From Gammaproteobacteria bacterium (GTDB lineage Bacteria > Pseudomonadota > Gammaproteobacteria > UBA5861): a DNA stretch of 64,000 nucleotides. Under the pieces are notes generated by a model, which was not told the DNA's origin, did no database searches, and saw only the letters and a program-made list of their open reading frames with translations. The number at the start of each line of letters is the position of its first letter. Positions within the stretch are counted from its first letter, which is position 1. The DNA lies in NCBI GenBank assembly GCA_022360445.1, contig JAKSCV010000068.1:62001-126000 (forward strand), written 5' to 3'. The position numbers and the translations under genes are program-made. Shown here in pieces: positions 7,892 to 17,230 of the stretch.

Positions 7892-10804
7892 TTGGATATA
7901 GATAATCAGCATTCATCAACAACGGAATGTATGGCATGGAAAAATGCACAGCATGTCTATTGTGGCTGTACCGGTGAGTTTGCCGTTTTACTAGGGGTGG
8001 ACTCTGTCGGCGATATTGTTGGGAAAACAGACGCTGAATTGATGCCGGGTATTGATGCTGAGCGCAATCGTGACATTGAAAATGAGGTTCTCGAGTCCCA
8101 AAGCTCCCAAAGTGTCCGGGGCTATTTGTCAACCCGTGAGGGTATACCGCTCAGTGCTCTGGTGCGGTTGAGCGCTATACCGGCTGATGTCGGTGGTAAT
8201 GTGTGTATTGAACTTGCAGTGGTTGATCATATCGTTAATGCCCCTGTTCAGAGGGCATCTCCTCTGGAGACTTGCAAGCCTGTACTCGACGCCTTGGTGA
8301 TGCCTCTGTTGCTTTTTGATAAGACACGTTTTTTTTACCTCAATGCCGCTTGTGCGAATCTTTTGGGGTACAAGGTTGACGATATAAAAACTCGGGATGA
8401 CTTTATCCAATGCCTCGACCCGGTGGATCGTAGTCGCATCAAATCCACTTGTTTTGAGGGTGATAACAATACGCTTACATCAGAACCCATCGAATTTAAG
8501 GTGCTGCGTAAGGATGGCAAATCTCTCCTGATTGAAGCTCAGGTGCAAAGCGCGGACTGGTTCGGGTTGACGATACACGTGATGACTTTGAGCGATATTT
8601 CCGATTTAAAACTGGTTGAGGCCGCGCTCAACCAGGCGAACGATATTCTCCATGACAGTAAACGCCATGAATGGATTCCAGACGGCGCGTTCAAAGGGCT
8701 TGATTTTACGGTTATGCCGGAAGTGAGTGGGGTTCAAAACAAGTTTATAGAATTTTTAAACAAAGACGAGATGTTTGGCTTATACGCCCAAACATTAGCA
8801 GAAGCGCTTCCACTGGGGCTTTTATTATTGGATGAATTAACACCTGTTTTTGCAAATCAGGAGGCGGCAAGACTTTTTGACTTTGATTCTGTGGCCGAGA
8901 TGATGGCCTCAGGTTCAATCGCTAGCCGGTTGGGGGAGCAGGAGGTTCAGCGCTTTCAGACATATAGCGAGGCCCGAAAAGCAGGGCGTCCGAGTCCCTC
9001 TGAATACGATTTTGTAGTACACAATCGTAACAAGAAACAAGCATTCACCTTACACGCCGTCGAATCAAAATTTGTCTGGAATAACAAACCGTTGGCGATG
9101 ATACTTGTGTTTATATCTAACCGTTTTGGCATGAATGAGCAGCGGCTGGATACGATTGAAGCTCGATATCAATCCTTCCTAGCGATTGCGTCAGATTTCC
9201 GTTTTGAGTTAGATGAACTTCTGAACATTAGTTTTATTTCAGGCGCTCAGAGAGAACCGCTACAAAAAATTTTCAGGCAACTTCACGGAAAAGGTGTTTA
9301 CGAAGGTTTTCAGCGTCGCGGCGTCGATAGCCAGACAATGACCCCCTTAATGGGCTTGCTGAGGGAGTACAAACCTTTTCGAGAGCACCGTTTGTCGTTC
9401 ATGTTACCCCCAGATGAGCGTGTGATTTTGAGTGTGACGGGCAGGCCTATGATCAGTGAAAAGGGCCAGTTTCTTGGTTATCAAATCGCTGGTCGGGATG
9501 TGACCGAGGAGTTTCAGGAATATCAGGAACTGCATCATCAGGCGGGGCATGATGCTTTGACTGGTTTGGTAAACCGGCGAGAGTTTGAGCGGCAGGTGTC
9601 TGAAATATTGGGTGCAGTGCGCGGCCGTAAAGCGACACATGCCTTGTGTTACCTGGATTTGGACCGATTTAAAATCGTTAATGACCAATGCGGCCACTTG
9701 GCAGGCGATGAGCTTTTGCGCCGTCTCAGTGAGCGCATGTCAGAACACTTGCGCAGCAGCGATACATTGGCTCGTTTAGGCGGGGACGAATTTGGCGTAT
9801 TGATTCGCCACTGTACATTGTCCGAAGCTGAAAAAGTTGCCAACCAACTGTGTGATGCGGTTAAACAGTTTCATTTTTTATGGAAAGAAAACAGCTTTAA
9901 CGTAGGGGTTAGTATTGGCGTGGTACCGATTAGCAGCAGTTCTGGAGACCTGGAAACGGTTCTGGATCTGGCTGACAAAGCTTGTTACAAAGTGAAAAAA
10001 CTGGGGCGGGGGCAAGTGATTACCGCCCATGAAGAATCCGTTCCGAAAGTTGCGGGAGGCATTACCGACTGGTCAAACGAGTTCGCTTCAGGTCAGGTTG
10101 AGCGTCGGTTTATGCTGATGAAGCAGAAAATACAACCGCTGAATGGCAGCGTTGATTTTCCGGGTTATTTTGAATTACTTCTTCGTGTGTTGCATGAGCA
10201 AGGGGAGTTTATGCCGCCCAGTGCGCTACTCTCCATTGCTCAGCGGCTCAATCGCCTCATCGATATTGACCGATGGGTCTTTGATCATCTCCTGGTTTTT
10301 CTCACGGATGGGCGTGAACAGGAAGATATCTCCTTATGCACAATGAACTTGTCACAACCGTCTGTAGCTGATCTGGGTTTTCTCAATCATGTACTTGTCT
10401 CAATCGATCAATCGTCTGTCCCTCCGAGCATGATTGGTTTTGAGATCAGCGAAGCCACGGCGGTCACGAACCTGGCACGCACGACGTACTTCATCGATCG
10501 CCTGCAAAGTTTGGGCTGCCGTTTTATTCTGGATAACTTTGGGAGCGGTCTGTCCTCATTCAGTTACCTGAAAAAATTACCCGTCAACTACCTCAAGATT
10601 TCAGGTAATTTAATCCGTAGCTTGGACGATGATCCCGTGAGTGAAGCGCTGGTACAGTCCATTAATGATATTGCACAAGCACTGGGTGTGCAGACTATTG
10701 GTGAAAATGTAGAACGCGCTGAGCAACTGGAAAAATTGAAAGCACTGAATATTGATTATGCTCAAGGTTTTTACGTCTCTAAACCCACGCCGATTAAACG
10801 GTAA
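7892..10804 (+). CDS. Multi-PAS GGDEF/EAL-domain cyclic-di-GMP protein
   Basis: About 970 residues. Four PAS-like regions (roughly residues 10-85, 130-240, 295-400, 425-545) precede a GGDEF domain with intact GGDEF630-634 and an I-site RSSD five residues before it, so diguanylate cyclase activity and product inhibition are expected. The C-terminal EAL domain keeps the Glu of the first motif as ELLLR (Glu761), the Asn of MNLSQ and the Glu of FEISE, but DDFG reads DNFG (Asn882) and KID reads KIS, so phosphodiesterase activity is doubtful. No membrane segment is seen. The start is uncertain: TTG at 7892 has AGGAAG upstream, ATG at 7931 would cut into the first PAS, and TTG at 7811 has no ribosome site. 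A response regulator gene follows. Confidence 0.88.
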   Translation: MDIDNQHSSTTECMAWKNAQHVYCGCTGEFAVLLGVDSVGDIVGKTDAELMPGIDAERNRDIENEVLESQSSQSVRGYLSTREGIPLSALVRLSAIPADVGGNVCIELAVVDHIVNAPVQRASPLETCKPVLDALVMPLLLFDKTRFFYLNAACANLLGYKVDDIKTRDDFIQCLDPVDRSRIKSTCFEGDNNTLTSEPIEFKVLRKDGKSLLIEAQVQSADWFGLTIHVMTLSDISDLKLVEAALNQANDILHDSKRHEWIPDGAFKGLDFTVMPEVSGVQNKFIEFLNKDEMFGLYAQTLAEALPLGLLLLDELTPVFANQEAARLFDFDSVAEMMASGSIASRLGEQEVQRFQTYSEARKAGRPSPSEYDFVVHNRNKKQAFTLHAVESKFVWNNKPLAMILVFISNRFGMNEQRLDTIEARYQSFLAIASDFRFELDELLNISFISGAQREPLQKIFRQLHGKGVYEGFQRRGVDSQTMTPLMGLLREYKPFREHRLSFMLPPDERVILSVTGRPMISEKGQFLGYQIAGRDVTEEFQEYQELHHQAGHDALTGLVNRREFERQVSEILGAVRGRKATHALCYLDLDRFKIVNDQCGHLAGDELLRRLSERMSEHLRSSDTLARLGGDEFGVLIRHCTLSEAEKVANQLCDAVKQFHFLWKENSFNVGVSIGVVPISSSSGDLETVLDLADKACYKVKKLGRGQVITAHEESVPKVAGGITDWSNEFASGQVERRFMLMKQKIQPLNGSVDFPGYFELLLRVLHEQGEFMPPSALLSIAQRLNRLIDIDRWVFDHLLVFLTDGREQEDISLCTMNLSQPSVADLGFLNHVLVSIDQSSVPPSMIGFEISEATAVTNLARTTYFIDRLQSLGCRFILDNFGSGLSSFSYLKKLPVNYLKISGNLIRSLDDDPVSEALVQSINDIAQALGVQTIGENVERAEQLEKLKALNIDYAQGFYVSKPTPIKR

Positions 10805-10869
10805 GTTAAACGGTCATTAGGACCCGACAGGGCGCGATAAGGTTCTCGAACCACAGTAAAAAATCCCGT

Positions 10870-10875
10870 TATACT
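10870..10875 (+). promoter_or_regulatory. Possible -10 element of the response regulator gene
   Basis: TATACT lies 37 bases before the ATG of the response regulator. The -35 region (TTCTCG, about 21 bases upstream) is weak, so this is a tentative promoter call. Confidence 0.3.
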
Positions 10876-10911
10876 GATTGCTTTCCTGGGTAGTCAGAGA
10901 TCAGAAAGCGA

Positions 10912-12321
10912 ATGAATGAAAAAACAGCGTTGGTTGTGGATGATTCGAAAACTGACCGGTTTGTGTTAAAACGCATGCTCAACCTGCACGGTTTGGACGT
11001 TGCCACCGCTGATTCTGCTGAAACCGCGCTCGAATATTTGAATCATAACTTGCCAGACATCATCTTCATGGACCACATGATGCCAGGGATGGATGGTTTA
11101 CAGGCGGTTGCCATTATTAAAGATGATCCTCGTACGGCCATGATCCCGATTGTGATGTATACCTCTCGGGACGGTGAAGTCTATGTGGGCCAGGCCCGAG
11201 CACTAGGAGCTGTCGATGTTTTGCCCAAAGAAGTACAAGCCGGGCAAATCTATGATGTATTGAGCCGCCTGAGACTGATCGTGCCTCGCGAGACAGATCA
11301 ATTGGGTGACAAAGAATCCGGTACTGACCAAGAGCCCACTGATTCCCACCATCAAGAGCAGGCTGTCAGACTTGTACAAGGCTTGTCGGATATGGAAATT
11401 CGGGAGCTGGCCGAAGCCGTAGCGAATGCGGTGCGCGTGCCAGATGTCAGCGGGGGGCTCTCTCAGCTCTTAAGCGAGCAGCGACGTAGTGTTAAGCATG
11501 ACTTTCAGGAAACCTTACGCAAGGCAAATAAGTCACTGATTGAACAACTCGCGGCCGAATCCACACAGGCTAAGGTAAACGCTCAGACTGAAGAGACAGA
11601 TACTCATCGTTTTGCTGCGATAAAAGGGAATTTTTGGTCGCTGGTGCTGGTTTTTCTGTTGGGTATTGGCAGCTATGCACTCGTCAATGCCTTCATGACT
11701 GGAGATAACGAGTCTGCCAGCCAGGTTCAAATGGCTCAATTACAAACGACCATAGAAAGACTGGATGAGCACAATCGATTACTTGAGGATGAACTGGATC
11801 GTGTTGCTGAAAACAAAAGTTCGTTAGATTACGAAATGGAACGGACCATTGAGTGGCTGGCCAATCGTCAGCTTGGGTATCACTATGACGAAGTTGCCTT
11901 AAATGAAACCCGAACCGCTTTTATTCAGGGTTTAATGCAGAGGCTTGATTTGGCCGGTTTTCGCGGGAAAATCGTGTTGCAAATTTCTACTGGTAACTTT
12001 TGTTTTGTGATCAATACATCGGGTGAAAGTGTATTGGCAGAAAAAGATCTGCCAATACAGGAGTGTGAACAGCTGGGTTACCCTGCTAGTGAGGCTGAGC
12101 GGCTGGCGGCGCGACAATCATTAGCCTTTACACATTTTGTCGAAACATCTCCCATCGTCGAGAGTGGCCGGATCACTGTTGTGATTGACGTGGTTGGTAA
12201 TGAAGATGGCGCTGAGCCTTATCCTCCCCACGAGATGGTGAAAACGGCTGGAGAGTGGAATAATGTAGCCTTGCGTAATAATCGGATTATATTGAAGTTG
12301 AACAGTGCTGAAGGTCGTTAA
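10912..12321 (+). CDS. Response regulator receiver domain fused to a membrane segment and an unknown C-terminal domain
   Basis: 469 residues with an unusual layout. Residues 5-125 are a CheY-like receiver: acidic pair Asp10-Asp11, phospho-acceptor Asp54 in IFMDHMMPG, Thr84 in VMYTS and Lys106 in LPKE are all present. Residues 126-235 are a polar, charged, helical linker. Residues about 239-261 (NFWSLVLVFLLGIGSYALV) form one transmembrane helix. A coiled-coil-like stretch follows (about 275-310), then an unrecognised C-terminal region with motifs such as KIVLQISTGNFCF and a periplasmic-looking composition. With the receiver in the cytoplasm the C-terminus would be periplasmic, so phosphorylation could signal outward. 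No DNA-binding or enzyme output domain is visible. It follows the GGDEF/EAL gene by 107 bases on the same strand. Confidence 0.85.
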   Translation: MNEKTALVVDDSKTDRFVLKRMLNLHGLDVATADSAETALEYLNHNLPDIIFMDHMMPGMDGLQAVAIIKDDPRTAMIPIVMYTSRDGEVYVGQARALGAVDVLPKEVQAGQIYDVLSRLRLIVPRETDQLGDKESGTDQEPTDSHHQEQAVRLVQGLSDMEIRELAEAVANAVRVPDVSGGLSQLLSEQRRSVKHDFQETLRKANKSLIEQLAAESTQAKVNAQTEETDTHRFAAIKGNFWSLVLVFLLGIGSYALVNAFMTGDNESASQVQMAQLQTTIERLDEHNRLLEDELDRVAENKSSLDYEMERTIEWLANRQLGYHYDEVALNETRTAFIQGLMQRLDLAGFRGKIVLQISTGNFCFVINTSGESVLAEKDLPIQECEQLGYPASEAERLAARQSLAFTHFVETSPIVESGRITVVIDVVGNEDGAEPYPPHEMVKTAGEWNNVALRNNRIILKLNSAEGR

Positions 12322-12376
12322 GGGCCATTCCATAGCTAAGCGCGTAAAATAGGCGTAAGAATCAATAGGAAATACG

Positions 12377-13564
12377 ATGGTAGACAAAAAAATGCCCTCT
12401 CTGGAAACTTTAGCTGTACGGGCCGGGCAAGTTCGAACCCCGGAGGGGGAACACAGCGAAGCGATGTTCTTGACATCCAGCTTTGTTTTTGAAAATGCGG
12501 AAGAGGCTGAGTCACGCTTTGTCGGGGGCGCTCCGGGGAATATTTATTCCCGGTTTACAAACCCTACTGTACGGACATTTGAAACTCGCTTGGCGGCTTT
12601 GGAAGGTGCCGAAGCCTGCGTGGGGACCGCATCGGGCATGTCGGCCATTCTGGTGATGTGCATGGCCTTGCTGAAGCAAGGGGATCATGTCGTTATTGCC
12701 AGTGGTCTTTTTGGTTCAACAACGCAATTATTCAATAACTATATTGCCAAATTTGGCGTGCACATCACCACGGTTCCGACAACGGATACTGATGCCTGGA
12801 ACAATGCTGTGAATGCAAAAACGCGCCTCATGTTTTTAGAAACGCCGACCAATCCATTGACGGAAGTTGCAGACTTGTCGGCACTGGCTCAAATTGCCAG
12901 AGACAAAGGATGCTACCTGGTTGTTGACAATTGCTTCTGTACCCCTGCTTTGCAAAGACCCATTGAACTGGGTGCGCATATGGTCATTCATTCGGCAACC
13001 AAATACATTGATGGACAGGGGCGCTGTGTGGGGGGTGCCATCGTAGGCGATGAAGAAACGATTACAAAGCAGATCGTTGCTTTTATGCGCAATGGTGGCC
13101 CGACAATGAGCGCCTTCAATGCCTGGGTTTTCCTTAAAGGGCTGGAAACACTGCCTTTACGCATGCAGGCCCATTCTCGCTCGGCCATGGAACTGGCGGA
13201 ATGGCTGGAGAATCACCCCACTGTTGAGAGGGTTTATTATCCCGGTTTGATGACACACCCTCAGCATGATTTGGCACGTGCTCAACAGCAGGCTTTTGGC
13301 GGGATTGTTTCGTTCGACGTTAAAGGGGGGCGTGAGCAGGCATGGAAAGTCATTAACGGCGCGGAGTGGTTGTCGATTACTGCAAACCTTGGCGATGCAA
13401 AAACGACCATCACCCATCCTGCTACAACAACTCACGGGCGCTTGAAGCCGGAGCAGCGGACCGCCGCCGGCATTTCAGATGCTTTGATCCGGGTTGCTGT
13501 GGGTTTGGAGTCGATTGATGATATCAAAACTGATCTCGCTCACGGACTCGATGCTTTGCTATGA
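12377..13564 (+). CDS. metZ: O-succinylhomoserine sulfhydrylase
   Basis: 395 residues of the Cys/Met-metabolism PLP enzyme family. The PLP-binding Lys is in HSATKYIDGQG; other family blocks are YSRFTNPTVRTFE, ASGMSAILV, FLETPTNPL and the C-terminal SLGD-like NLGDAKTTITHPATTTH. The sequence matches the MetZ branch, which makes homocysteine directly from O-succinylhomoserine and sulfide in methionine synthesis, rather than cystathionine gamma-synthase. A GGAAA ribosome site lies before the ATG. In Pseudomonas metZ follows purF; that context is absent here. The stop overlaps the start of the glycerate kinase gene by four bases. Confidence 0.9.
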   Translation: MVDKKMPSLETLAVRAGQVRTPEGEHSEAMFLTSSFVFENAEEAESRFVGGAPGNIYSRFTNPTVRTFETRLAALEGAEACVGTASGMSAILVMCMALLKQGDHVVIASGLFGSTTQLFNNYIAKFGVHITTVPTTDTDAWNNAVNAKTRLMFLETPTNPLTEVADLSALAQIARDKGCYLVVDNCFCTPALQRPIELGAHMVIHSATKYIDGQGRCVGGAIVGDEETITKQIVAFMRNGGPTMSAFNAWVFLKGLETLPLRMQAHSRSAMELAEWLENHPTVERVYYPGLMTHPQHDLARAQQQAFGGIVSFDVKGGREQAWKVINGAEWLSITANLGDAKTTITHPATTTHGRLKPEQRTAAGISDALIRVAVGLESIDDIKTDLAHGLDALL

Positions 13565-14802
13565 GCCCGGTGCGTCAACAACTCTTGGATCTTTTCCTGG
13601 CCGGTGTAGAAGCTGTTAAAGGTCGTACTGCGGTTGTACATGCGCTTGAAAAGGATCCCTGTTCAGACGCAGTACATTGTATTGCGATCGGTAAAGCTGC
13701 TGCGTCCATGTTGCTCGGGGCTCACGATGTATTGGGTGTAGGCATTCAAAGCACACTGCTTATTACAAAGTATGGGCATGTTGATGAAGACATCGCTCAC
13801 ATCAATCATGTTGAAATTCTCGAGGCGGCTCATCCGCTGCCAGATGAAAACAGCCTGGTTGCAGGGCAACGCTTGGTTGAGTTTATCCAACACACCCCGC
13901 CTGACAGTCATCTGTTGTTTTTGATTTCAGGTGGTGCTTCTGCCTTGGTTGAATACCCGATTGAAGGTGTTGGCTTGGCTGAACTCAAACGGTTAAATAC
14001 CTGGTTGCTAGGGTCAGGTTATGACATTCAGCAGATGAATCAAATACGAAAAGGTGTATCGCGCATTAAAGGTGGCCGTTTGGCTCAGTTTATTGGCAAC
14101 CGTCATGCCCGCTGCTTGGTGATATCAGATGTGCCGGGTGACCGGCTTTCCATCATCGGCTCAGGATTATTGATTCCGGATGACCAGTCTCAACCTTTAC
14201 CCGGCGATTTGCCGCCTTGGGTTGCCGCTTATTTGGCCTCGTCTGTTGCATCAACACCCAATGATGCCCCTGTTTGGCGGCAAGTTCGTACGAAGTTAGT
14301 GGCGACGCTCAGTCGAGCGATTGAGGCTGTTCAGGAGGCAGCGCAAAGCCAACAGCTAAAGGTTCATTATCACGGCGAGTTTTTGTCGGGTGATGCTGGC
14401 AAAGCAGGGACGAACGTTGGCGAAACACTACTTTCTGCACCGACAGGGCTACATGTCTGGGGTGGAGAAACAACATCATCATTACCTGAGAACCCTGGGC
14501 GAGGGGGCCGCAACCAACACTTTGCATTAGCACTTGCCAGCGAGATCGCCGGGACTCAAGGGATATCTGTTCTGTGCGCGGGAACGGATGGCACTGACGG
14601 CCCAACCAATGATGCAGGTGGACTCGTTGATGGCGGGACACTGGAGCGCGGTACTTCTTGCGGGCTCTCCTGGCAGGATTCACTTGCGCAATTTGATTCT
14701 GGGCGATTTCTTGAGGCCACCGGAGATCTTGTAACAACAGGACCCACAGGGACCAATGTCATGGACCTTGTGTTGGCTTTAAAAAACGAGCCGAGTGCTT
14801 AG
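13561..14802 (+). CDS. Glycerate 2-kinase (MOFRL family)
   Basis: 413 residues with the two-domain DUF4147/MOFRL organisation of type II glycerate kinases (TtuD/GckA). N-terminal signatures are AIGKAAASM, EAAHPLPDENS, FLISGGASAL and QIRKGVSRIKGGRLA; the C-terminal MOFRL part contains VWGGETT, GRGGRNQHFALA and AGTDGTDGPTNDAGG. The enzyme phosphorylates D-glycerate to 2-phosphoglycerate, feeding glyoxylate, tartrate or serine-derived carbon into glycolysis. It starts inside the metZ stop (ATGA overlap), so translation is coupled. The TAG stop sits exactly at the left edge of a MITE-like insertion, whose duplicated TTA keeps the original stop. No tartronate semialdehyde reductase is nearby. Confidence 0.88.
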   Translation: MSPVRQQLLDLFLAGVEAVKGRTAVVHALEKDPCSDAVHCIAIGKAAASMLLGAHDVLGVGIQSTLLITKYGHVDEDIAHINHVEILEAAHPLPDENSLVAGQRLVEFIQHTPPDSHLLFLISGGASALVEYPIEGVGLAELKRLNTWLLGSGYDIQQMNQIRKGVSRIKGGRLAQFIGNRHARCLVISDVPGDRLSIIGSGLLIPDDQSQPLPGDLPPWVAAYLASSVASTPNDAPVWRQVRTKLVATLSRAIEAVQEAAQSQQLKVHYHGEFLSGDAGKAGTNVGETLLSAPTGLHVWGGETTSSLPENPGRGGRNQHFALALASEIAGTQGISVLCAGTDGTDGPTNDAGGLVDGGTLERGTSCGLSWQDSLAQFDSGRFLEATGDLVTTGPTGTNVMDLVLALKNEPSA

Positions 14803-15023
14803 GAACGCCTGATTAAGTCCTGATGCTTTTGAGGCGTGGTTTTGACACAATGTCTAGATCTTATGAAACGCCACATAAAGACCCGAAGAGCGAGGCCTGA
14901 AGCGCCCATTTTCTGCGTTGCAAATTTTCCAAGGACTCAGCCATTGCTTTCGTTTTGGGCCTTGCCAACTGCGCATTTCGTTTCAGGTCACGCAGAAGCA
15001 GTATGGACTTAACCTGAGGCTCC
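14802..15023. mobile_element. MITE-like element with terminal inverted repeats
   Basis: A 222-bp non-coding segment whose ends are imperfect inverted repeats: GGAACGCCTGATTAAGTCC on the left, and on the right a sequence whose complement reads GGGAGCCTCAGGTTAAGTCC (about 14 of 20 positions match, TTAAGTCC identical; similarity continues inward for about 10 bases). It is flanked by TTA on both sides (14799-14801 and 15024-15026), like the 3-bp target duplication of some IS5-group elements. No transposase fits inside. It lies between the glycerate kinase stop and the rpsB promoter. Family assignment is inference. Confidence 0.55.
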
Positions 15024-15068
15024 CTTAGTTTTTATAGGGACTTGCTTTAGAGAAGGTGCTAGGGAAGT

Positions 15069-15097
15069 TTGTTGTTCTTGGCTCGATATGGTATAAA
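15069..15097 (+). promoter_or_regulatory. Promoter of rpsB-tsf
   Basis: TTGTTG and TATAAA with exactly 17 bases between them, a good sigma-70 match. A start just downstream would give an rpsB leader of about 185 bases, consistent with leader-mediated control by S2. Confidence 0.65.
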
Positions 15098-15104
15098 CTA
15101 CGCG

Positions 15105-15291
15105 GTTATATTTTGCTAATTCCAGATTCTGGAAGATTCTGAAAACGGTTTGATTTTTGGAAGAAGCATTTTTTACGGGCTGCTTATTTCGTGGCTCAAA
15201 TACACACACATCTCGATCATCCCCGGTCGGGTGCCTGTTAAAGGTTGGCCGGGTAGAGTTGTGGAGGCTTAACCCATAGAAGAGGAAAATT
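15105..15291 (+). promoter_or_regulatory. rpsB leader, probable S2 autoregulatory region
   Basis: The leader contains GTGGAGGCTTAACCC at 15261-15275, which closely matches the conserved GTGGAGGC-TAACCC block I recall upstream of rpsB in E. coli. A CCCGG/CCGGG stem lies just before it (about 15225-15255), and AGAGG at 15281 is the ribosome site. In gammaproteobacteria S2 represses its own operon by binding such a leader. The motif match is seen; the regulation is inferred from family knowledge. Confidence 0.55.
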
Positions 15292-16095
15292 ATGTCTAAA
15301 ATCTCTATGCGGCAGTTACTGGAAGCTGGCGTACACTTCGGTCATCAAACACGTTATTGGTCACCTAAAATGGCTCCCTATATATATGGTGAGCGCAATA
15401 AGATTCATATTTTCAATCTTGAAAAAACAGTTCCCATGTTTGATGAGAGCCTTAACTTTCTTGGTAAGTTGGCTTCCAAAGGTGGCACAGTTATGTTCGT
15501 CGGCACCAAGCGTGCAGCTCGCGATGCCGTACAAGAGGCCGCCGAATCCTGTGGCATGCCTTATGTTAACAAACGTTGGCTTGGCGGGATGATGACCAAC
15601 TTTAAAACGGTGAAACAATCTGTTCGTCGGCTAAAAGAAAGCGAAGCGATGTTTTCTGATGGAACAGCTGAGCGGCTCAACAAGAAAGAGCGCTTAAGAA
15701 TAAGTCGGGAAATGGAGAAACTTGAGAGCAGTTTGGGCGGTATTAAAAATATGGAAAGACTGCCTGATGCGTTATTTGTGGTCGACGTTGGCCACGAAAA
15801 AATTGCAGTGGCTGAGGCCCGAAAGCTAGGTATCCCAATCGTAGGTGTGGTGGACAGTAACAACTCGCCTGAAGGGGTAGATTATATTGTGCCCGGTAAT
15901 GATGACTCCATCCGCTCCATTCAAGTTTACGTCCATGCTGTTGCCGAAGCGATTCAGGACGGCAAAATGGCCGGCACTGTCTCTAAAAGTGAAGATGATG
16001 AATTCATTGAAGTCTCAGAAGCTGAAGGAGAAAGTAAGGAAATAGAAGCAGAAAGCGCATCAGAAACTCCAAGTGAGGAAAAGGCTGAGGAATGA
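15292..16095 (+). CDS. rpsB: 30S ribosomal protein S2
   Basis: 267 residues. The N-terminus [18 protein letters not shown] and the blocks [24 protein letters not shown] and [21 protein letters not shown] are classic S2. S2 joins late in 30S assembly, recruits S1 and is an autoregulator. The last 35 residues form a strongly acidic tail rich in Glu and Ser, making the protein about 25 residues longer than E. coli S2 (241). AGAGGAAAATT precedes the ATG. First gene of the rpsB-tsf unit. Confidence 0.97.
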   Translation: MSKISMRQLLEAGVHFGHQTRYWSPKMAPYIYGERNKIHIFNLEKTVPMFDESLNFLGKLASKGGTVMFVGTKRAARDAVQEAAESCGMPYVNKRWLGGMMTNFKTVKQSVRRLKESEAMFSDGTAERLNKKERLRISREMEKLESSLGGIKNMERLPDALFVVDVGHEKIAVAEARKLGIPIVGVVDSNNSPEGVDYIVPGNDDSIRSIQVYVHAVAEAIQDGKMAGTVSKSEDDEFIEVSEAEGESKEIEAESASETPSEEKAEE

Positions 16096-16310
16096 GGGTA
16101 TGGGCATTCGACAGGTCGTTTGGTAGCAGGGCTTAGCGATGCCTTTGTCAAGGTGTAATAAATAGGTGCTACCTTAGACGAAATAAACAGGCTGGTGATC
16201 CATTTTTTAAAACTTGGGTTATGAGTGGGCAATTAGCTCAGAATTGATGGAATACAGTGAAATCGTTTCCCTCTGATCACAGGGGGAATTTGTATGTATG
16301 AGAGGCAACT
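16096..16310. other. rpsB-tsf spacer with two inverted repeats
   Basis: A 215-base spacer. GGTAGCA near 16122 is the exact complement of TGCTACC near 16167, able to close a large stem-loop. Just before tsf, TTCCC (about 16268) and GGGAA (about 16284) can pair around TCTGATCACAGG and could lie close to the tsf ribosome site. Partial termination or processing between rpsB and tsf is known in E. coli; these pairs are candidates for the same role. No gene is seen. Confidence 0.35.
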
Positions 16311-17186
16311 ATGAAGATAACCGCTTCAATGGTAAAAGAGCTGCGCGAAAGAACAGGCGCGGGTATGATGGAATGCAAAAAAGCACTTGCTGAAGCTGAT
16401 GGTGACATGGAAACAGCAATTGAAAATATGCGTGTTTCAGGTTTGGCGAAAGCGGACAAAAAGTCTGGACGTATTGCAGCAGAAGGCATTATTGCTATCA
16501 AGGCTTCAGAAAGTGATGCGGCTATTTTGGAAATCAATAGTGAAACTGACTTTGTTGCAAAAGCGGATGATTTTTTGAATTTCTCAGATACCCTTGCAGA
16601 TACGGTACTTTCAAGTGATGCCAGGACGACTGATGAACTGGCTGAAATCGCTTTATCTAGTGGTCAAACCGTTGATGAGTCACGCCAAGCATTGGTGGGT
16701 AAAATTGGTGAGAATATTCAAATTCGCCGGTTCGAGCGTCTGTCAAAAAGTGGGCGCGTTGTTTCCCATTATCTACATGGAACTAAAATCGGTGTTTTGA
16801 TTGCTTTGGAAGGTGGTGACGAGGCACTGGCAAAAAATATTGCGATGCACATTGCAGCCAGCCATCCTGTTTGTATTTCAGAAGACGGGGTTCCGGCTGA
16901 ACTGCTGGAAAAAGAAAAAGCCATCTTAACGGCTGAAGCTAAAGAGAGCGGCAAGCCGGACAATATCATCGATAAAATGATTCAAGGCCGTTTACGTAAG
17001 TACTTGGCTGAGATCACGCTGGTTGGTCAACCTTACGTTAAAGATCCCGATCAAACAGTGGGTCAGCTGCTGAAATTAAATAATGCTACTGTAAAGACGT
17101 TTGTTCGCTATGAAGTTGGTGAAGGCATTGAGAAAAAGCAGGATAATTTTGCTGAAGAAGTCATGGCTCAGGCCAAAGGCAATTGA
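16311..17186 (+). CDS. tsf: Elongation factor Ts
   Basis: 291 residues, the usual EF-Ts length. The N-terminal UBA-like module [20 protein letters not shown] and the EF-Tu contact motif [12 protein letters not shown] are clear, followed by the two core subdomains and [12 protein letters not shown]-Ts regenerates EF-Tu-GTP by displacing GDP. The ATG has GAGAGG upstream. It follows rpsB at an unusually structured 215-base spacer and precedes pyrH by 44 bases. Confidence 0.97.
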   Translation: MKITASMVKELRERTGAGMMECKKALAEADGDMETAIENMRVSGLAKADKKSGRIAAEGIIAIKASESDAAILEINSETDFVAKADDFLNFSDTLADTVLSSDARTTDELAEIALSSGQTVDESRQALVGKIGENIQIRRFERLSKSGRVVSHYLHGTKIGVLIALEGGDEALAKNIAMHIAASHPVCISEDGVPAELLEKEKAILTAEAKESGKPDNIIDKMIQGRLRKYLAEITLVGQPYVKDPDQTVGQLLKLNNATVKTFVRYEVGEGIEKKQDNFAEEVMAQAKGN

Positions 17187-17230
17187 TGCTTATTTAAAGC
17201 AATATGCTCAGCTTGACAGGATGTTTTAAT

